Source: DATBGZ01 sp036557785 (GTDB taxonomy: Bacteria > Actinomycetota > Actinomycetes > Mycobacteriales > Micromonosporaceae). Taken from it: a stretch of DNA of 64,000 nt. The stretch is from NCBI GenBank assembly GCA_036557785.1, contig DATBGZ010000082.1:124001-188000 (forward strand), read 5' to 3'. Of the stretch, positions 33,829 through 42,792 are shown in pieces. The notes beneath the pieces were generated by a model that worked only from the letters and a program-made list of their open reading frames with translations, was not told the DNA's origin and did no database searches. The position numbers and the translations under genes are program-made. Positions within the stretch are counted from its first letter, which is position 1, and each line of letters begins with the position of its first letter.

Positions 33829-33908
33829 GACCGGGATTCTGCCCCACCGGCGCCCGGCTCACCATCGGTCGAAGGTGGCCCAATACCGTCGTCGATGAGC
33901 GCGGCACG

Positions 33909-34544
33909 CTATACGCCGCGGTCGGCCACCGTCATGTCGCCCGTGGTGGGCGTGCCCTCGGCGAGAGCGTAGCGCAGCAGGACGGCGCCCTTGGCCGAGG
34001 TGAGGGCCGGCTCGGCCAGAGACAGGTTCGCCGGCACTGCGCCGTCGGCGAACACCTTCTTGCCGCTGCCGAGCACGACGGGGAAGACCCAGAGGTTGAG
34101 CCGATCGAAGAGCCGCTGCGCCAGCAGTGTCTGGACGAGGTTGAGGCTGCCGATCACCCGCACGTTCTGGTGGCGCTCGCGCACCTCGGCCACGGCGGTG
34201 GCGAGGTCCGGCCCGAGCAGCGTCGAGCGCGCCCACGCCAGCGCCGGCTTGCCCCGGGAGGCGACGTACTTGGGCAGGCGGTTGAACCGCTGGGCGATCT
34301 CCGCGTCCACGCCCTGTTCCTGGTGCGGCCAGAAGCCGGCGAAGATGTCGTAGGTTCGGCGCCCCAGCAGCAGCGCGTCCATCTCCGCCATGCCCGCGAG
34401 CACCTGCTCTCCCACGACATCGTCGAAGAGCGGCGCCTGCCACCCGCCGAAGGCGAAGCCGCCGTCGGTGTCCTCGTCCCGTCCACCGGGAGCCTGGGCT
34501 ACCCCGTCGAGCGTCGCGAACAGGTCGATATGAATGATGCCCAT
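33909..34544 (-). CDS. Dihydrofolate reductase family protein (RibD C-terminal-like)
   Basis: 211 residues from ATG 34542-34544, with GGAGGAGG 5 bases upstream. HIDLFATLDGVAQAPGG, LLLGRRTYDIFAGFWP and VIGSLNLVQTLL are the conserved blocks of the YyaP/RibD-C group, which bind NADPH. Many actinobacteria carry numerous paralogues with unknown substrates; it is not a housekeeping FolA. Single gene, divergent from the SRPBCC gene. Confidence 0.88.
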   Translation of the reverse strand: MGIIHIDLFATLDGVAQAPGGRDEDTDGGFAFGGWQAPLFDDVVGEQVLAGMAEMDALLLGRRTYDIFAGFWPHQEQGVDAEIAQRFNRLPKYVASRGKPALAWARSTLLGPDLATAVAEVRERHQNVRVIGSLNLVQTLLAQRLFDRLNLWVFPVVLGSGKKVFADGAVPANLSLAEPALTSAKGAVLLRYALAEGTPTTGDMTVADRGV

Positions 34545-34689
34545 CACTGCCTCCTCCGGCGCTGGCTCCAGGCCACGCTAACCGACCCCGGTCCCTCGTG
34601 TCGGCTGAACTGGCCACGGGACAACCGCGAGCGAGCCGGACGCCGTGTCGGGAAAGCTGGACAGGCACCTGTGTGATTCGATACGTGAC

Positions 34690-35139
34690 ATGACGGCTAG
34701 TGAAGTCAAGGTCGTGAGCGCGAGCCGGACGATCGCGGCGCCAGCCTCGCGGATCTTCGAGCTGATCGCTGACCCCGCGCGCCAGCCCGAGTGGGACGGC
34801 AACAACAACCTCGGACAGGCACCGGCCGGGCAACGGGTGCGGGCCGTCGGCGACGTCTTCCTCATGGAACTGGTCAGCGGCAGCATCCGGGAGAACCACG
34901 TGGTGGAGTTCGAGGAGGGCCGGCGGATCGCGTGGCGGCCGGCCACCGCGGGGGAGCGGCCCGCCGGTCACCTGTGGCGCTGGGAACTGGAGCCCGTCGA
35001 CGAGAGCCATACGGTCGTCACGCACACGTACGACTGGACCGAGCTGACCGACGAGGCGCGGCTTCCGCGGGCTCGGGCCACGACGGCGGACAAGCTGCAT
35101 GCCTCGATGGATCGGCTCGCCGAGGTCGCCACCGGCTAA
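34690..35139 (+). CDS. SRPBCC (START-like) family protein
   Basis: 149 residues. VVSASRTIAAPASRIFELIADPARQPEWDG at the start and HLWRWELEPVDESHTVVTHTYDWTEL later are the usual polyketide-cyclase/dehydrase-like pattern: a helix-grip fold with a hydrophobic cavity. Ligand unknown. No clear RBS; the message may begin close to the ATG. It converges on the acetoacetate-CoA ligase gene with only 4 bases between stops. Confidence 0.85.
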   Translation: MTASEVKVVSASRTIAAPASRIFELIADPARQPEWDGNNNLGQAPAGQRVRAVGDVFLMELVSGSIRENHVVEFEEGRRIAWRPATAGERPAGHLWRWELEPVDESHTVVTHTYDWTELTDEARLPRARATTADKLHASMDRLAEVATG

Positions 35140-35143
35140 AGAG

Positions 35144-37108
35144 TCACGAGGCGCGCTCCCGTGCGTACGCTACGAAAGCGTCGAGCGCGCTCGGGTCGAC
35201 GAGCGCTCCCGGTGAGGCGACGGCATCCGGCGGCGCACCGCGCAGGATCTTCTTGACCGGCACCTCGAGCTTCTTGCCGGTGCGGGAGTACGGGATCGCC
35301 GGCACGGCGACGATGCGGTCGGGGACGTGGCGGGGGGACAACGCCGATCGGATCTGCCCGGCGAGTCGCTCCCGCAGCGACGCGTCCAGGGCGACACCCT
35401 GGCGCGGAACGACGAAGAGAATCAGCTCGCCCACTCCGCCGGACGAGTCCTCGAGATGCACGACCACGCTGTCCGTCACCTCAGGCAGGTCCTGCAGGGC
35501 CCGGTAGAACTCGCCCGTGCCCATGCGCACGCCACCCCGGTTGAGCGTGGCGTCGGAGCGGCCGGTGATCACGCAGGAGCCGACGGCCGAGAAGCGGCAC
35601 CAGTCGCCGAAACGGAAGGCACCGGGGTACTGGCCGAAGTACGCGTCGCGCAGTCGGCTGCCGTCCTCGTCGCCCCAGAATCCCACCGGCATGGAGGGCA
35701 GCGGCGAGGTGATGACCAGCTCGCCGAGCTCGCCGACGATGACATTGCCCTTCTCATCGAAGGCCTTCGCATCGACACCGAGGCTCAGGCCGGACATCTC
35801 GCCGACCCACACCGGGGTCAGCGGGGAGGCCTGGACCACCGCGGTGCAGATGTCGGTGCCGCCGCTGCCGACGTTGAGCAGCATGCGGCTGCCGAACTGT
35901 TCGGCGACCCAGCGATAGCCCTCGGCCGGGAACGGGCTTCCCCCCACACCCATCTGGCGCAGCCGGGACAGGTCGAACTCCTCGGTGGGGCGCACGCCCT
36001 GGCCCCGGCACGCCATGAGGTAGGCCGGGCTCGTGCCGAGCAGCGTGGCACCCGTCCGTTCGACCAGCCGCCACTGCTCACGCAGGTCGGGAAAGAGCGG
36101 GTTGCCGTCGAAGGTCACCACGCAGGAGCGGACGAGCAGCGCCGAGACGGCCGCGTTCCACAGCATCCAGGCCGTGGTGGCGAACCAGAGCAGCCGGTCG
36201 CCGGGGCCGAGGTCCCAGTGGAACGTGATGTGCTTCAGATGCTCCACCAGGATGCCGCCGTGGCAGTGCACGATCGCCTTGGGTCGACCGGTCGTGCCCG
36301 AGGAGAAGAGCACATAGAGGGGATGGTCGAACGGCACGTGCTCGAACGCGAGCGGCTCGTCTGTCGGCGCGACCAGGTCGGACCACGGAAGCGAGTCAGC
36401 GAGGTCATGCGGGCCGTACGGTACGTGCACGACGTGGCGCAGGGACGGTATGCCGGCACGGATCTGGGCGACCTCGGCCCGGCGGTCCATCGGCTTGTCG
36501 CCGTACGTGTAGCCGGAGACGGCGAGCATCACGGTTGGTTCGATCTGCCCGAATCTGTCGATGACGCTGAGCGCACCGAACTCCGGCGCGACGCTGGCGA
36601 AGACCGCGCCGAGGCTCGCCGTGGCGAGGAAGGCGACCACGGTCTCCGGGATATTGGGCAGGAAGGCGACCACCCGATCGCCACGGCCCACGCCCAGCCG
36701 GCGCAGCCCGGCTCGCGCCCGGCGTACCTGCTCGGCGAGCTCGGCGAAGGTGAGCTCGAACGTCGGCCTGGTCTGGGAGATCCCGACCAGCGCGGGCGCC
36801 GAGGCGTCGTCGGGGGTGCCGAAGCAGTGCTCGGCATAGTTCAGCGTCGCTCCGGGAAACCAGCGCGCGCCCGGCATGCGGCGCTCGACGAGGACCGTCT
36901 CGTAAGGGGTGTGTGCGGTGACCCCGCAGTACTGCCAGACGGCTCCCCAGAAGCTCTCCAGCTCCCGTACCGACCACGCCTGCAGGTCGTCCCACGAGCC
37001 CAGGTGGACGCCGCGCTCGACCGCCAGCCAGCGCAGGAAGTCCCGTACGCGCGCGTGGTCGACCTGCTCGGGGTCGGGGTCATAGAGCAGTTCGGGTTCG
37101 GTACTCAT
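35144..37108 (-). CDS. Acetoacetate-CoA ligase
   Basis: 654 residues, the normal length for this enzyme, which activates acetoacetate to acetoacetyl-CoA. The N-terminal ACAS_N part (FLRWLAVERGVHLGSWDDLQAWSV), WFPGATLNYAEHCF, the AMP-binding P-loop VLFSSGTTGRPKAIVH (268-280), and the C-terminal RTGKKLEVPVKKILRG with the catalytic Lys are all present. ATG 37106-37108 has GGAGG 4 bases upstream and overlaps the stop of the enoyl-CoA hydratase gene, so both are made together in acyl-CoA or ketone-body-type metabolism. Confidence 0.93.
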   Translation of the reverse strand: MSTEPELLYDPDPEQVDHARVRDFLRWLAVERGVHLGSWDDLQAWSVRELESFWGAVWQYCGVTAHTPYETVLVERRMPGARWFPGATLNYAEHCFGTPDDASAPALVGISQTRPTFELTFAELAEQVRRARAGLRRLGVGRGDRVVAFLPNIPETVVAFLATASLGAVFASVAPEFGALSVIDRFGQIEPTVMLAVSGYTYGDKPMDRRAEVAQIRAGIPSLRHVVHVPYGPHDLADSLPWSDLVAPTDEPLAFEHVPFDHPLYVLFSSGTTGRPKAIVHCHGGILVEHLKHITFHWDLGPGDRLLWFATTAWMLWNAAVSALLVRSCVVTFDGNPLFPDLREQWRLVERTGATLLGTSPAYLMACRGQGVRPTEEFDLSRLRQMGVGGSPFPAEGYRWVAEQFGSRMLLNVGSGGTDICTAVVQASPLTPVWVGEMSGLSLGVDAKAFDEKGNVIVGELGELVITSPLPSMPVGFWGDEDGSRLRDAYFGQYPGAFRFGDWCRFSAVGSCVITGRSDATLNRGGVRMGTGEFYRALQDLPEVTDSVVVHLEDSSGGVGELILFVVPRQGVALDASLRERLAGQIRSALSPRHVPDRIVAVPAIPYSRTGKKLEVPVKKILRGAPPDAVASPGALVDPSALDAFVAYARERAS

Positions 37109-37893
37109 CGATCCTCCGGGGCACTGGAAACCTTCGGGGCTCTGCCGGCCAGAAACGCCGCCATCCGGTCCTGCGCCTCCGAACTGACCTGCGTCACCGC
37201 GGCCATCAGCGACTCCAGGAGCAGGCCCGTCTCGGCCGGTGCCTGGGCGATGCGGGGCAGCGCCTGGATCACGGCGTAGTTCGCGATCGCCGAGTTGCGC
37301 CCGATCGCCGCAGCGAGTTCGAGCGCCTTCGTCAGGCCGGCTCCGTCGGCCACCCGGTACTGGGCCAGGCCGGCCCGCGCGCCCTCGTCCGCGTCGAGCA
37401 CGCGACCGGTGAGCATCATGTCGACCATTCGATGCACCCCGATGAGGCGGGGCACACGCACCGAGGCTCCCCCACCGACGAAGAGGCCGCGCTGGCCCTC
37501 GGGAAGGGCGAAGAATGTCGAGTCCTCGGCGATGCGTACGTGGGCGCAGGCGGCGAGCTCGATGCCGCCGCCGATGACCGCACCCTTGAGCACGGCGACC
37601 ACGGGCAGCGGGCCCGACTCGATCCGGTTGAACACCTCGTGCCAGGTGCGCGAGTGGTGCAGCCCGGCGATCGCGTCGCGATTGATGAGCTCGCTCAGGT
37701 CGAGACCGGCCGAGAAGTGGTCGCCCGCCGCGGCCAGAACGACGACCTTCGACCACTGCGGCGGCATGGCGAAGAAGCGACCAAGAGCCAGGACAGTCTC
37801 GTCGTCCAGCGCGTTGCGCTTCTCCACCCGGCACAGGGTCAGCACGGCGACGTCGTCACGCCGGTCGAGGCTCAGCGACTCCGGCAGATCCAT
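37105..37893 (-). CDS. Enoyl-CoA hydratase/isomerase family protein
   Basis: 262 residues of the crotonase fold. The oxyanion-hole segments are GDHFSAGLDLSEL and VIGGGIELAACAHVRIA; the second catalytic Glu region FFALPEGQRGLFVGGGAS is in the usual place. Substrate cannot be fixed; its coupling to acetoacetate-CoA ligase points to CoA-ester degradation. A perfect palindrome lies 29 bases upstream of the start, a likely operator. Confidence 0.9.
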   Translation of the reverse strand: MDLPESLSLDRRDDVAVLTLCRVEKRNALDDETVLALGRFFAMPPQWSKVVVLAAAGDHFSAGLDLSELINRDAIAGLHHSRTWHEVFNRIESGPLPVVAVLKGAVIGGGIELAACAHVRIAEDSTFFALPEGQRGLFVGGGASVRVPRLIGVHRMVDMMLTGRVLDADEGARAGLAQYRVADGAGLTKALELAAAIGRNSAIANYAVIQALPRIAQAPAETGLLLESLMAAVTQVSSEAQDRMAAFLAGRAPKVSSAPEDR

Positions 37894-37921
37894 GAACGAA
37901 GCCCCTCAGCCTCCCGGTCGA

Positions 37922-37939
37922 CATGGTCAGTTGACCATG
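37922..37939. promoter_or_regulatory. Perfect palindrome CATGGTCA-GT-TGACCATG, likely operator
   Basis: An 8-2-8 perfect inverted repeat in the 150-base gap between the divergent enoyl-CoA hydratase (start 37893) and aldo/keto reductase (start 38044) genes. Size and symmetry fit a TetR- or GntR-type repressor controlling fatty-acid or CoA-ester genes. No regulator gene is adjacent. Confidence 0.6.
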
Positions 37940-38043
37940 CTACGAGCGCCCGAACTCACGCAACGCGTCTACCGCCACGCGGAAGACGCCTCGCTGCGGC
38001 CCGTGGCGGCCGATAGGGTCGTCAAGCCGGGAGGAGCAGCGCC

Positions 38044-39057
38044 ATGACCACGTTCACACGTGCCCTCGGGCGATCGGGCATCGAGGTCAGTGCCCTCGGC
38101 ATGGGGTGCTGGGCCATCGGCGGGCCGTGGACGCTCAACGGCTCGCCGGCCGGGTGGTCCACAGTGGATGACGCCGAGTCGATGCGTGCGCTGCACGTGG
38201 CGCTCGAGCGAGGCGTGAACTTCTTCGACACGGCCGCGAACTATGGCGCCGGGCACAGCGAACGGCTGCTCGGTCGTGCGGTGAGCGGTCGCCGTGGCGA
38301 GGTCGTCATCGCCACCAAGTTCGGGTACCGCGTGGACGGGTCGACGCGGACCGTCGTCTCCTACGACGGCAGCGGGACCGACGGCGACGTGGCGAGCAGG
38401 CTGCGCGCCGATGTGGAGGCCAGCCTGGGCCGGCTCGGCACCGACTACATCGACGTCTACCTGCTTCACGTGTGGGAGCTCGCGGTCGGTCGCGCGCTGG
38501 AGGCCAGGGACGTGCTCGAGGCCCTGGTGGACGAGGGCAAGATCCGCACGTACGGCTGGAGCACCGATCGGACCGACGCCGTCCGGGCCTTCTCGACCTC
38601 GCCCCGGTGCGGCGTCGTCGAGCAGCAGTTGAGTGTGCTGGACGGCAACGACGAGCTGCTGGCGTTGGCCGAGCAGTCGGGCCTCGCCAGCCTGAACCGG
38701 GGACCCCTCGGCATGGGCGTGCTCACCGGCAAGTACGTGCCGACCAGTACATTTCCGGCCGATGACGTACGGAACGCGGCACAGTGGCACCCCGCGTTCC
38801 ACGACGGTAGGCCCACCCAGGACTGGCTGGACAAGCTCGCATCGATCCGCGACGTGCTCGAAAGCGACGGCCGGACCCTGGCCCAGGGCGCGCTGGCCTG
38901 GCTCTGGGCCCGCAGCCCCACCACCGTGCCCATCCCTGGGTTCCGTGACGCGCGGCAGGTCGAGGAGAACTGTGGCGCGCTCGCGCACGGGCCGCTCACG
39001 CCCGCGCAGATGGCCGAGATCGACGGCATCCTCGGCCGCACCTCCCGTACCGCCTGA
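38044..39057 (+). CDS. Aldo/keto reductase
   Basis: 337 residues. RALGRSGIEVSALGMGCWAIGG opens the barrel; the catalytic tetrad is visible as Asp and Tyr in FFDTAANYGAGHSERLLG, Lys in VIATKFGY and His in LLHVWEL. The C-terminal VPIPGFRDARQVEENCGAL is the NADPH-binding region. Substrate unknown. Divergent from the hydratase/ligase pair across a shared palindrome, and followed in the same direction by an LLM oxidoreductase and a CocE-like hydrolase. Confidence 0.92.
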   Translation: MTTFTRALGRSGIEVSALGMGCWAIGGPWTLNGSPAGWSTVDDAESMRALHVALERGVNFFDTAANYGAGHSERLLGRAVSGRRGEVVIATKFGYRVDGSTRTVVSYDGSGTDGDVASRLRADVEASLGRLGTDYIDVYLLHVWELAVGRALEARDVLEALVDEGKIRTYGWSTDRTDAVRAFSTSPRCGVVEQQLSVLDGNDELLALAEQSGLASLNRGPLGMGVLTGKYVPTSTFPADDVRNAAQWHPAFHDGRPTQDWLDKLASIRDVLESDGRTLAQGALAWLWARSPTTVPIPGFRDARQVEENCGALAHGPLTPAQMAEIDGILGRTSRTA

Positions 39058-39108
39058 CCGACCACCGGCGCCTGGATGCCGGAGTCCCGAGACCACAAGG
39101 GAGCAGCC

Positions 39109-40179
39109 GTGTTACATATCGGAGTCAATCTCGGGTTCGGCAACCTGCACGAGCACCTGACCGACGAGCAGATGATCGAGGGCGAGCTTCAGCTCGCCGA
39201 GCTGGCCGACCGGCTGGGCTTCGACAGCCTGTGGGCGGTCGAGCATCACTTCGACGACTACGCGATGTGCCCCGACAACGTCCTGCTGCTGGCGAACGTC
39301 GCGGGGCGGACCGAGCGGCTGCAGCTCGGTACCGGCGCGGTGATCCTGCCCTGGAACGACCCGTTGCGGGTCGCCGAGAAGATGATCATGCTCGACATCC
39401 TCTCCGGCGGCCGGGCGATCTTCGGCATGGGGCGTGGACTGTCCAGAATGGAGTACGCCCCGTTCCAGATCCCGATGAGCGAGTCCCGGGCGCGATTCGA
39501 CGAGGCGTCGGTCATGATCGTGGAGGCGCTGGAGACGGGTTGGATCTCCGGCGACGGCCCCTTCTACCCGCAACCGCGCACCGAGTTGCGGCCGCGACCA
39601 CCGCGCTCGTTCCGCGGTCGGCTCTACTGCGTAGCAGGCTCGCCGGACTCGATCACGTCATGTGTCAACATCGGGGCCGCGCTCATGACCATCGTCACGC
39701 AGCCGGTACCCAAACTCGTGCCGCTGTTCACCGAGTACCGCACGCAGTACGTCGCCAAGCACGGTGGCGAGGCTCCACCAATATCGCTCAACGTCAACAT
39801 GTACTGCCACGCCGACGCGGCGGTGGCCAAGGAGCGGGCCCGCGACCACATCGGCCGCTTCTTCGCCTCGAATGTTCGCCATTACGAGCTCATGGGCACC
39901 CACTTCGCCGAGGTCGGCGGCTACCAGCGCTACGACGAGGTGGCCCGCGTGTTTCGCGAGGCGGGGCTGGAGAAGGCCGCAGACAACTACGCGTCGTGCG
40001 CCTTGACCGGTACGCCGGACCAGATCCTCGAGCAGCTCACGGACATCCGGGACGTGATGGGCAGCTTCCAGCTCGTGATCCTGCCCAGCTTCGGTGGCAT
40101 GCCCTATGACCACGCCCGGCAGAGCCTGGAGCTGTTCGCCAAGGAGGTCGTGCCGGTGGCGCGCGAGCTGCTGCCGTGA
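39109..40179 (+). CDS. LLM class (luciferase-like) flavin-dependent oxidoreductase
   Basis: 356 residues from GTG 39109, with AAGGGAG 6 bases upstream. The alpha/beta barrel pattern is clear: LAELADRLGFDSLWAVEHHFDDYAMCPDNVLLLANVAGRT, LGTGAVILPWNDPLRVAEKMIMLDILSGGRAIFGMGRGLS. Uses FMN or F420; the cofactor cannot be told. It starts 51 bases after the aldo/keto reductase and ends 30 bases before the hydrolase gene, so the three probably form a catabolic operon. Confidence 0.92.
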   Translation: MLHIGVNLGFGNLHEHLTDEQMIEGELQLAELADRLGFDSLWAVEHHFDDYAMCPDNVLLLANVAGRTERLQLGTGAVILPWNDPLRVAEKMIMLDILSGGRAIFGMGRGLSRMEYAPFQIPMSESRARFDEASVMIVEALETGWISGDGPFYPQPRTELRPRPPRSFRGRLYCVAGSPDSITSCVNIGAALMTIVTQPVPKLVPLFTEYRTQYVAKHGGEAPPISLNVNMYCHADAAVAKERARDHIGRFFASNVRHYELMGTHFAEVGGYQRYDEVARVFREAGLEKAADNYASCALTGTPDQILEQLTDIRDVMGSFQLVILPSFGGMPYDHARQSLELFAKEVVPVARELLP

Positions 40180-40209
40180 CATCGGGCCATGGTCGAGGAG
40201 GGAGCACGC

Positions 40210-41964
40210 GTGGCGAAACTGGACCTGGCCTCCGTCGCGCTCGTGGCGGAGCACAACGCACCGATGGCGATGCGGGACGGGACGACGCTGCGGGCCGACG
40301 TCCACCGCGCCGCAACCGGCGGGCCGTTCCCGGTGCTGCTGATCCGCACCCCGTACGGCGAGGCGATGATGCGGGCGATCATTCCGGTGATCCCCGCGAT
40401 CGACGCCGGGTTTGCGGTCGTGCTGCAGCACTGTCGCGGCACGGGCGCATCCGACGGGCAGTTCGTGACCTTCGAGCACGAGGCCGACGACGGAGTTGAC
40501 TCCATCGAATGGTGCGCGCGCCAGCCATGGTCGAACGGCACCGTGGTCATGTACGGGCCGTCGTATCTGGGCATGGTGCAGCTCGCGGCCGCGATCCAGG
40601 TACCGCCGGCGCTACGGGCGATGGTGCTGGTCGTGACGCCGGCCGACTACCACTGGGGCCTGGCCTACCGGCAGGGCGCGTTCCAACTGGGCCAGGCCCT
40701 GGGCTGGCACACGATGAAGGCCGTCCAACAGTTGACCTATCTGGCCTCGGCCGGGCAGGACATCTCGGCGCAGATGCGGACCCTGGTGGGTCTGCTGGCG
40801 GATCCGGCGGCCAGCTACGCGCGCCTGCCACTGCGCGATGCGCCGGTGGTCAGCGAGATCCTGCCCAGTTGGCGAACCTGGTTCGACCACGAGGAGCGCG
40901 ACGCGTACTGGTCCGCGCTGAGCTACCGGGACGGGCGGGACCGCGTCACGATTCCGGCGCTGCACGTCGGCGGCTGGTTCGACCTGTTCCTGGGCGGGAC
41001 GCTGGAGAACTTCTCGTTCCTCTCCCAGCACGCGGCCAGCGAGCGTGCCCGCCACAACCAGCGGCTGATCGTCGGCCCATGGACGCACACCGACCGGTCG
41101 GGGATCGTCGGTGAGCTGCACTTCGGAACGCGGGCCTCGGACCTGGCGATCCAGCTCGAGCGGGTCCAGCTCGACTTCCTCAGGCGTGCCGCTCACGGTG
41201 GCGACGAGGACCTCCCGGGGCCGCCCGTGAGGATTTTCGTCATGGGTGACAACGTCTGGCGCGACGAAGCCGAGTGGCCGCTCGCGCGGACGGTGTGGAC
41301 CCGCTGGTACCTCCACTCGGATCGATCACTGTCGCCGTCTGCTCCGCTGCCGCAGGCCTCACCGTCGCAGTACACGCACGACCCGCGCCACCCCGTGCCG
41401 ACGGTGGGCGGCGCGACGCTGCTCTCCGCCAGTAGCATCTCGCTCTTGCCCGGGCCGCGCGACCAGCGTCCGGTCGAGGCCCGCCCGGATGTCCTCTCCT
41501 TCACGAGCCAGGAGTTGACCGAGGATCTCGAGGTCACCGGCCCGGTGAGCGTGACACTGCACGCGGCCACGTCCGCCGTGGACACCGACTTCACTGCCAA
41601 GCTTGTCGATGTCTGGCCCGATGGCCGGGCACTGTCCGTTGTGGACGGCATCGTACGGGCGCGGTTCCGGGACGGCAGCGACGCGGCGCTCCCCGTGACT
41701 GCGGGCGAGGTGTACGAGTACACGATCGACCTGATCGCCACGAGCCAGGTCTTCGCGGCGGGCCACCGACTGCGGGTCGAGATCGCCAGCTCCAACTTTC
41801 CCTGCTTCGATCGCAACCCCGGCAATGGAGCCCCAGCCGGGGCCGCCACGGAGGCGGACTTCGTCGTCGCGGAGCAGACCGTCTTCCATGACCACGACCG
41901 TCCCTCGTACATCACGCTGCCGGTCATCCCGCGCGGAAGTCGCCGGACATTGACGCCTGGATGA
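40210..41964 (+). CDS. CocE/NonD family hydrolase (X-Pro dipeptidyl-peptidase S15-like)
   Basis: 584 residues from GTG 40210 (GGAGG/GGGAG 6 bases upstream), better supported than the ATG at 40189. The nucleophile is Ser118 in YGPSYLGM; the catalytic Asp and His are expected near HVGGWFDLFLGGTL and GPWTHTDRSG. The C-terminal jelly-roll domain (EDLEVTGPVSVTLHAATSAVDTDFTAKLVDV) is typical. Family members hydrolyse esters or amides such as cocaine and acyl-amino acids. Cytoplasmic by lack of signal peptide. Confidence 0.9.
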   Translation: MAKLDLASVALVAEHNAPMAMRDGTTLRADVHRAATGGPFPVLLIRTPYGEAMMRAIIPVIPAIDAGFAVVLQHCRGTGASDGQFVTFEHEADDGVDSIEWCARQPWSNGTVVMYGPSYLGMVQLAAAIQVPPALRAMVLVVTPADYHWGLAYRQGAFQLGQALGWHTMKAVQQLTYLASAGQDISAQMRTLVGLLADPAASYARLPLRDAPVVSEILPSWRTWFDHEERDAYWSALSYRDGRDRVTIPALHVGGWFDLFLGGTLENFSFLSQHAASERARHNQRLIVGPWTHTDRSGIVGELHFGTRASDLAIQLERVQLDFLRRAAHGGDEDLPGPPVRIFVMGDNVWRDEAEWPLARTVWTRWYLHSDRSLSPSAPLPQASPSQYTHDPRHPVPTVGGATLLSASSISLLPGPRDQRPVEARPDVLSFTSQELTEDLEVTGPVSVTLHAATSAVDTDFTAKLVDVWPDGRALSVVDGIVRARFRDGSDAALPVTAGEVYEYTIDLIATSQVFAAGHRLRVEIASSNFPCFDRNPGNGAPAGAATEADFVVAEQTVFHDHDRPSYITLPVIPRGSRRTLTPG

Positions 41965-41996
41965 GCCGGCGGTGGTGACTGTCGCGGGAGCGAGGG

Positions 41997-42725
41997 TCAA
42001 CCTCCGCCCAGGGCGAGATCCTCCGCGTGCCAGGTGATGCCCTCGCGGATGACGCGGGCCGGGGAGCCCGCGACCGCGGTGTTGGGCGGCACCGTCTGCC
42101 CGCGCACCAGGCTGCGCATCCCGACCACGGCCGACGCTCCGACCTCCGCATGGCCCGTGACCATCGCCTCGCGACCCAGCCACACGTGCCTGCCGAGCCT
42201 GATGTGCCCGCCGTACGGGTTGACCCGCCTGCCGGTCGCGAGGTCCTCCAGGCTGTGCATGTCATCGGTCGCGATGTAGACGCGGGCCGCCCAGAGCTGG
42301 TCGGGCTCAGCCACGATCGAGCCGCCGTTGCGGGCGTCCAGCACGGCTTCGCGAGTGCCGACCACCTCGCCGTGCAGCACGATGCTCGACCCGGCGCCAC
42401 AGTAGATCTCGCCCGCGGTGAGCTCACAGTCGGTGCCGATGACGATGGTTGCGCCGTCTCCACCCAGGAGCAGCGAACTCAGGTTGTCCAAGCCACTGGC
42501 GAGCACCATCAGGCAGTCGGAGAACGGGTACACCATGAGCCGCTCGATGAGACGCTCCGGCAGTGCCATCGAATCGGCGACGTAGAGCGCGTTGCCCAGC
42601 TCACCGAACCAGCCCGGCAGTTCCCCGCTCGCATCGCGCAGCTTGAGCTCCGCGAGCAGATGCTCGGTCGCGCCCAGTGCCAACAAGCGGTCGGTATGTG
42701 CCGGGGTCAGCGGGGGCGTGGGCAT
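41997..42725 (-). CDS. Left-handed beta-helix (hexapeptide) acyltransferase-like protein
   Basis: 242 residues. A helical N-terminal part (to about 85) precedes hexapeptide-repeat turns: TIVIGTDCELTAGEIYCGAGSSIVLHGEVVG, then GGHIRLGRHVWLGREAMVTGHAEVGASAVVGMRSLVRG and the capping PNTAVAGSPARVIREGI common to O-acetyltransferases of the maltose/CysE-like superfamily. An Asp-His (DMHSL) lies where the catalytic His sits in related sugar acetyltransferases. Weak RBS. It follows the GxGD/RHH membrane protein by 67 bases on the same strand and may belong to its operon. Confidence 0.82.
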   Translation of the reverse strand: MPTPPLTPAHTDRLLALGATEHLLAELKLRDASGELPGWFGELGNALYVADSMALPERLIERLMVYPFSDCLMVLASGLDNLSSLLLGGDGATIVIGTDCELTAGEIYCGAGSSIVLHGEVVGTREAVLDARNGGSIVAEPDQLWAARVYIATDDMHSLEDLATGRRVNPYGGHIRLGRHVWLGREAMVTGHAEVGASAVVGMRSLVRGQTVPPNTAVAGSPARVIREGITWHAEDLALGGG

Positions 42726-42792
42726 GCGACGAGAGTGCCAGGCCCGCTTCAGCCGCGGCCACCGGGTCCCGTCCGTACGTTTGCGCTAGGTC

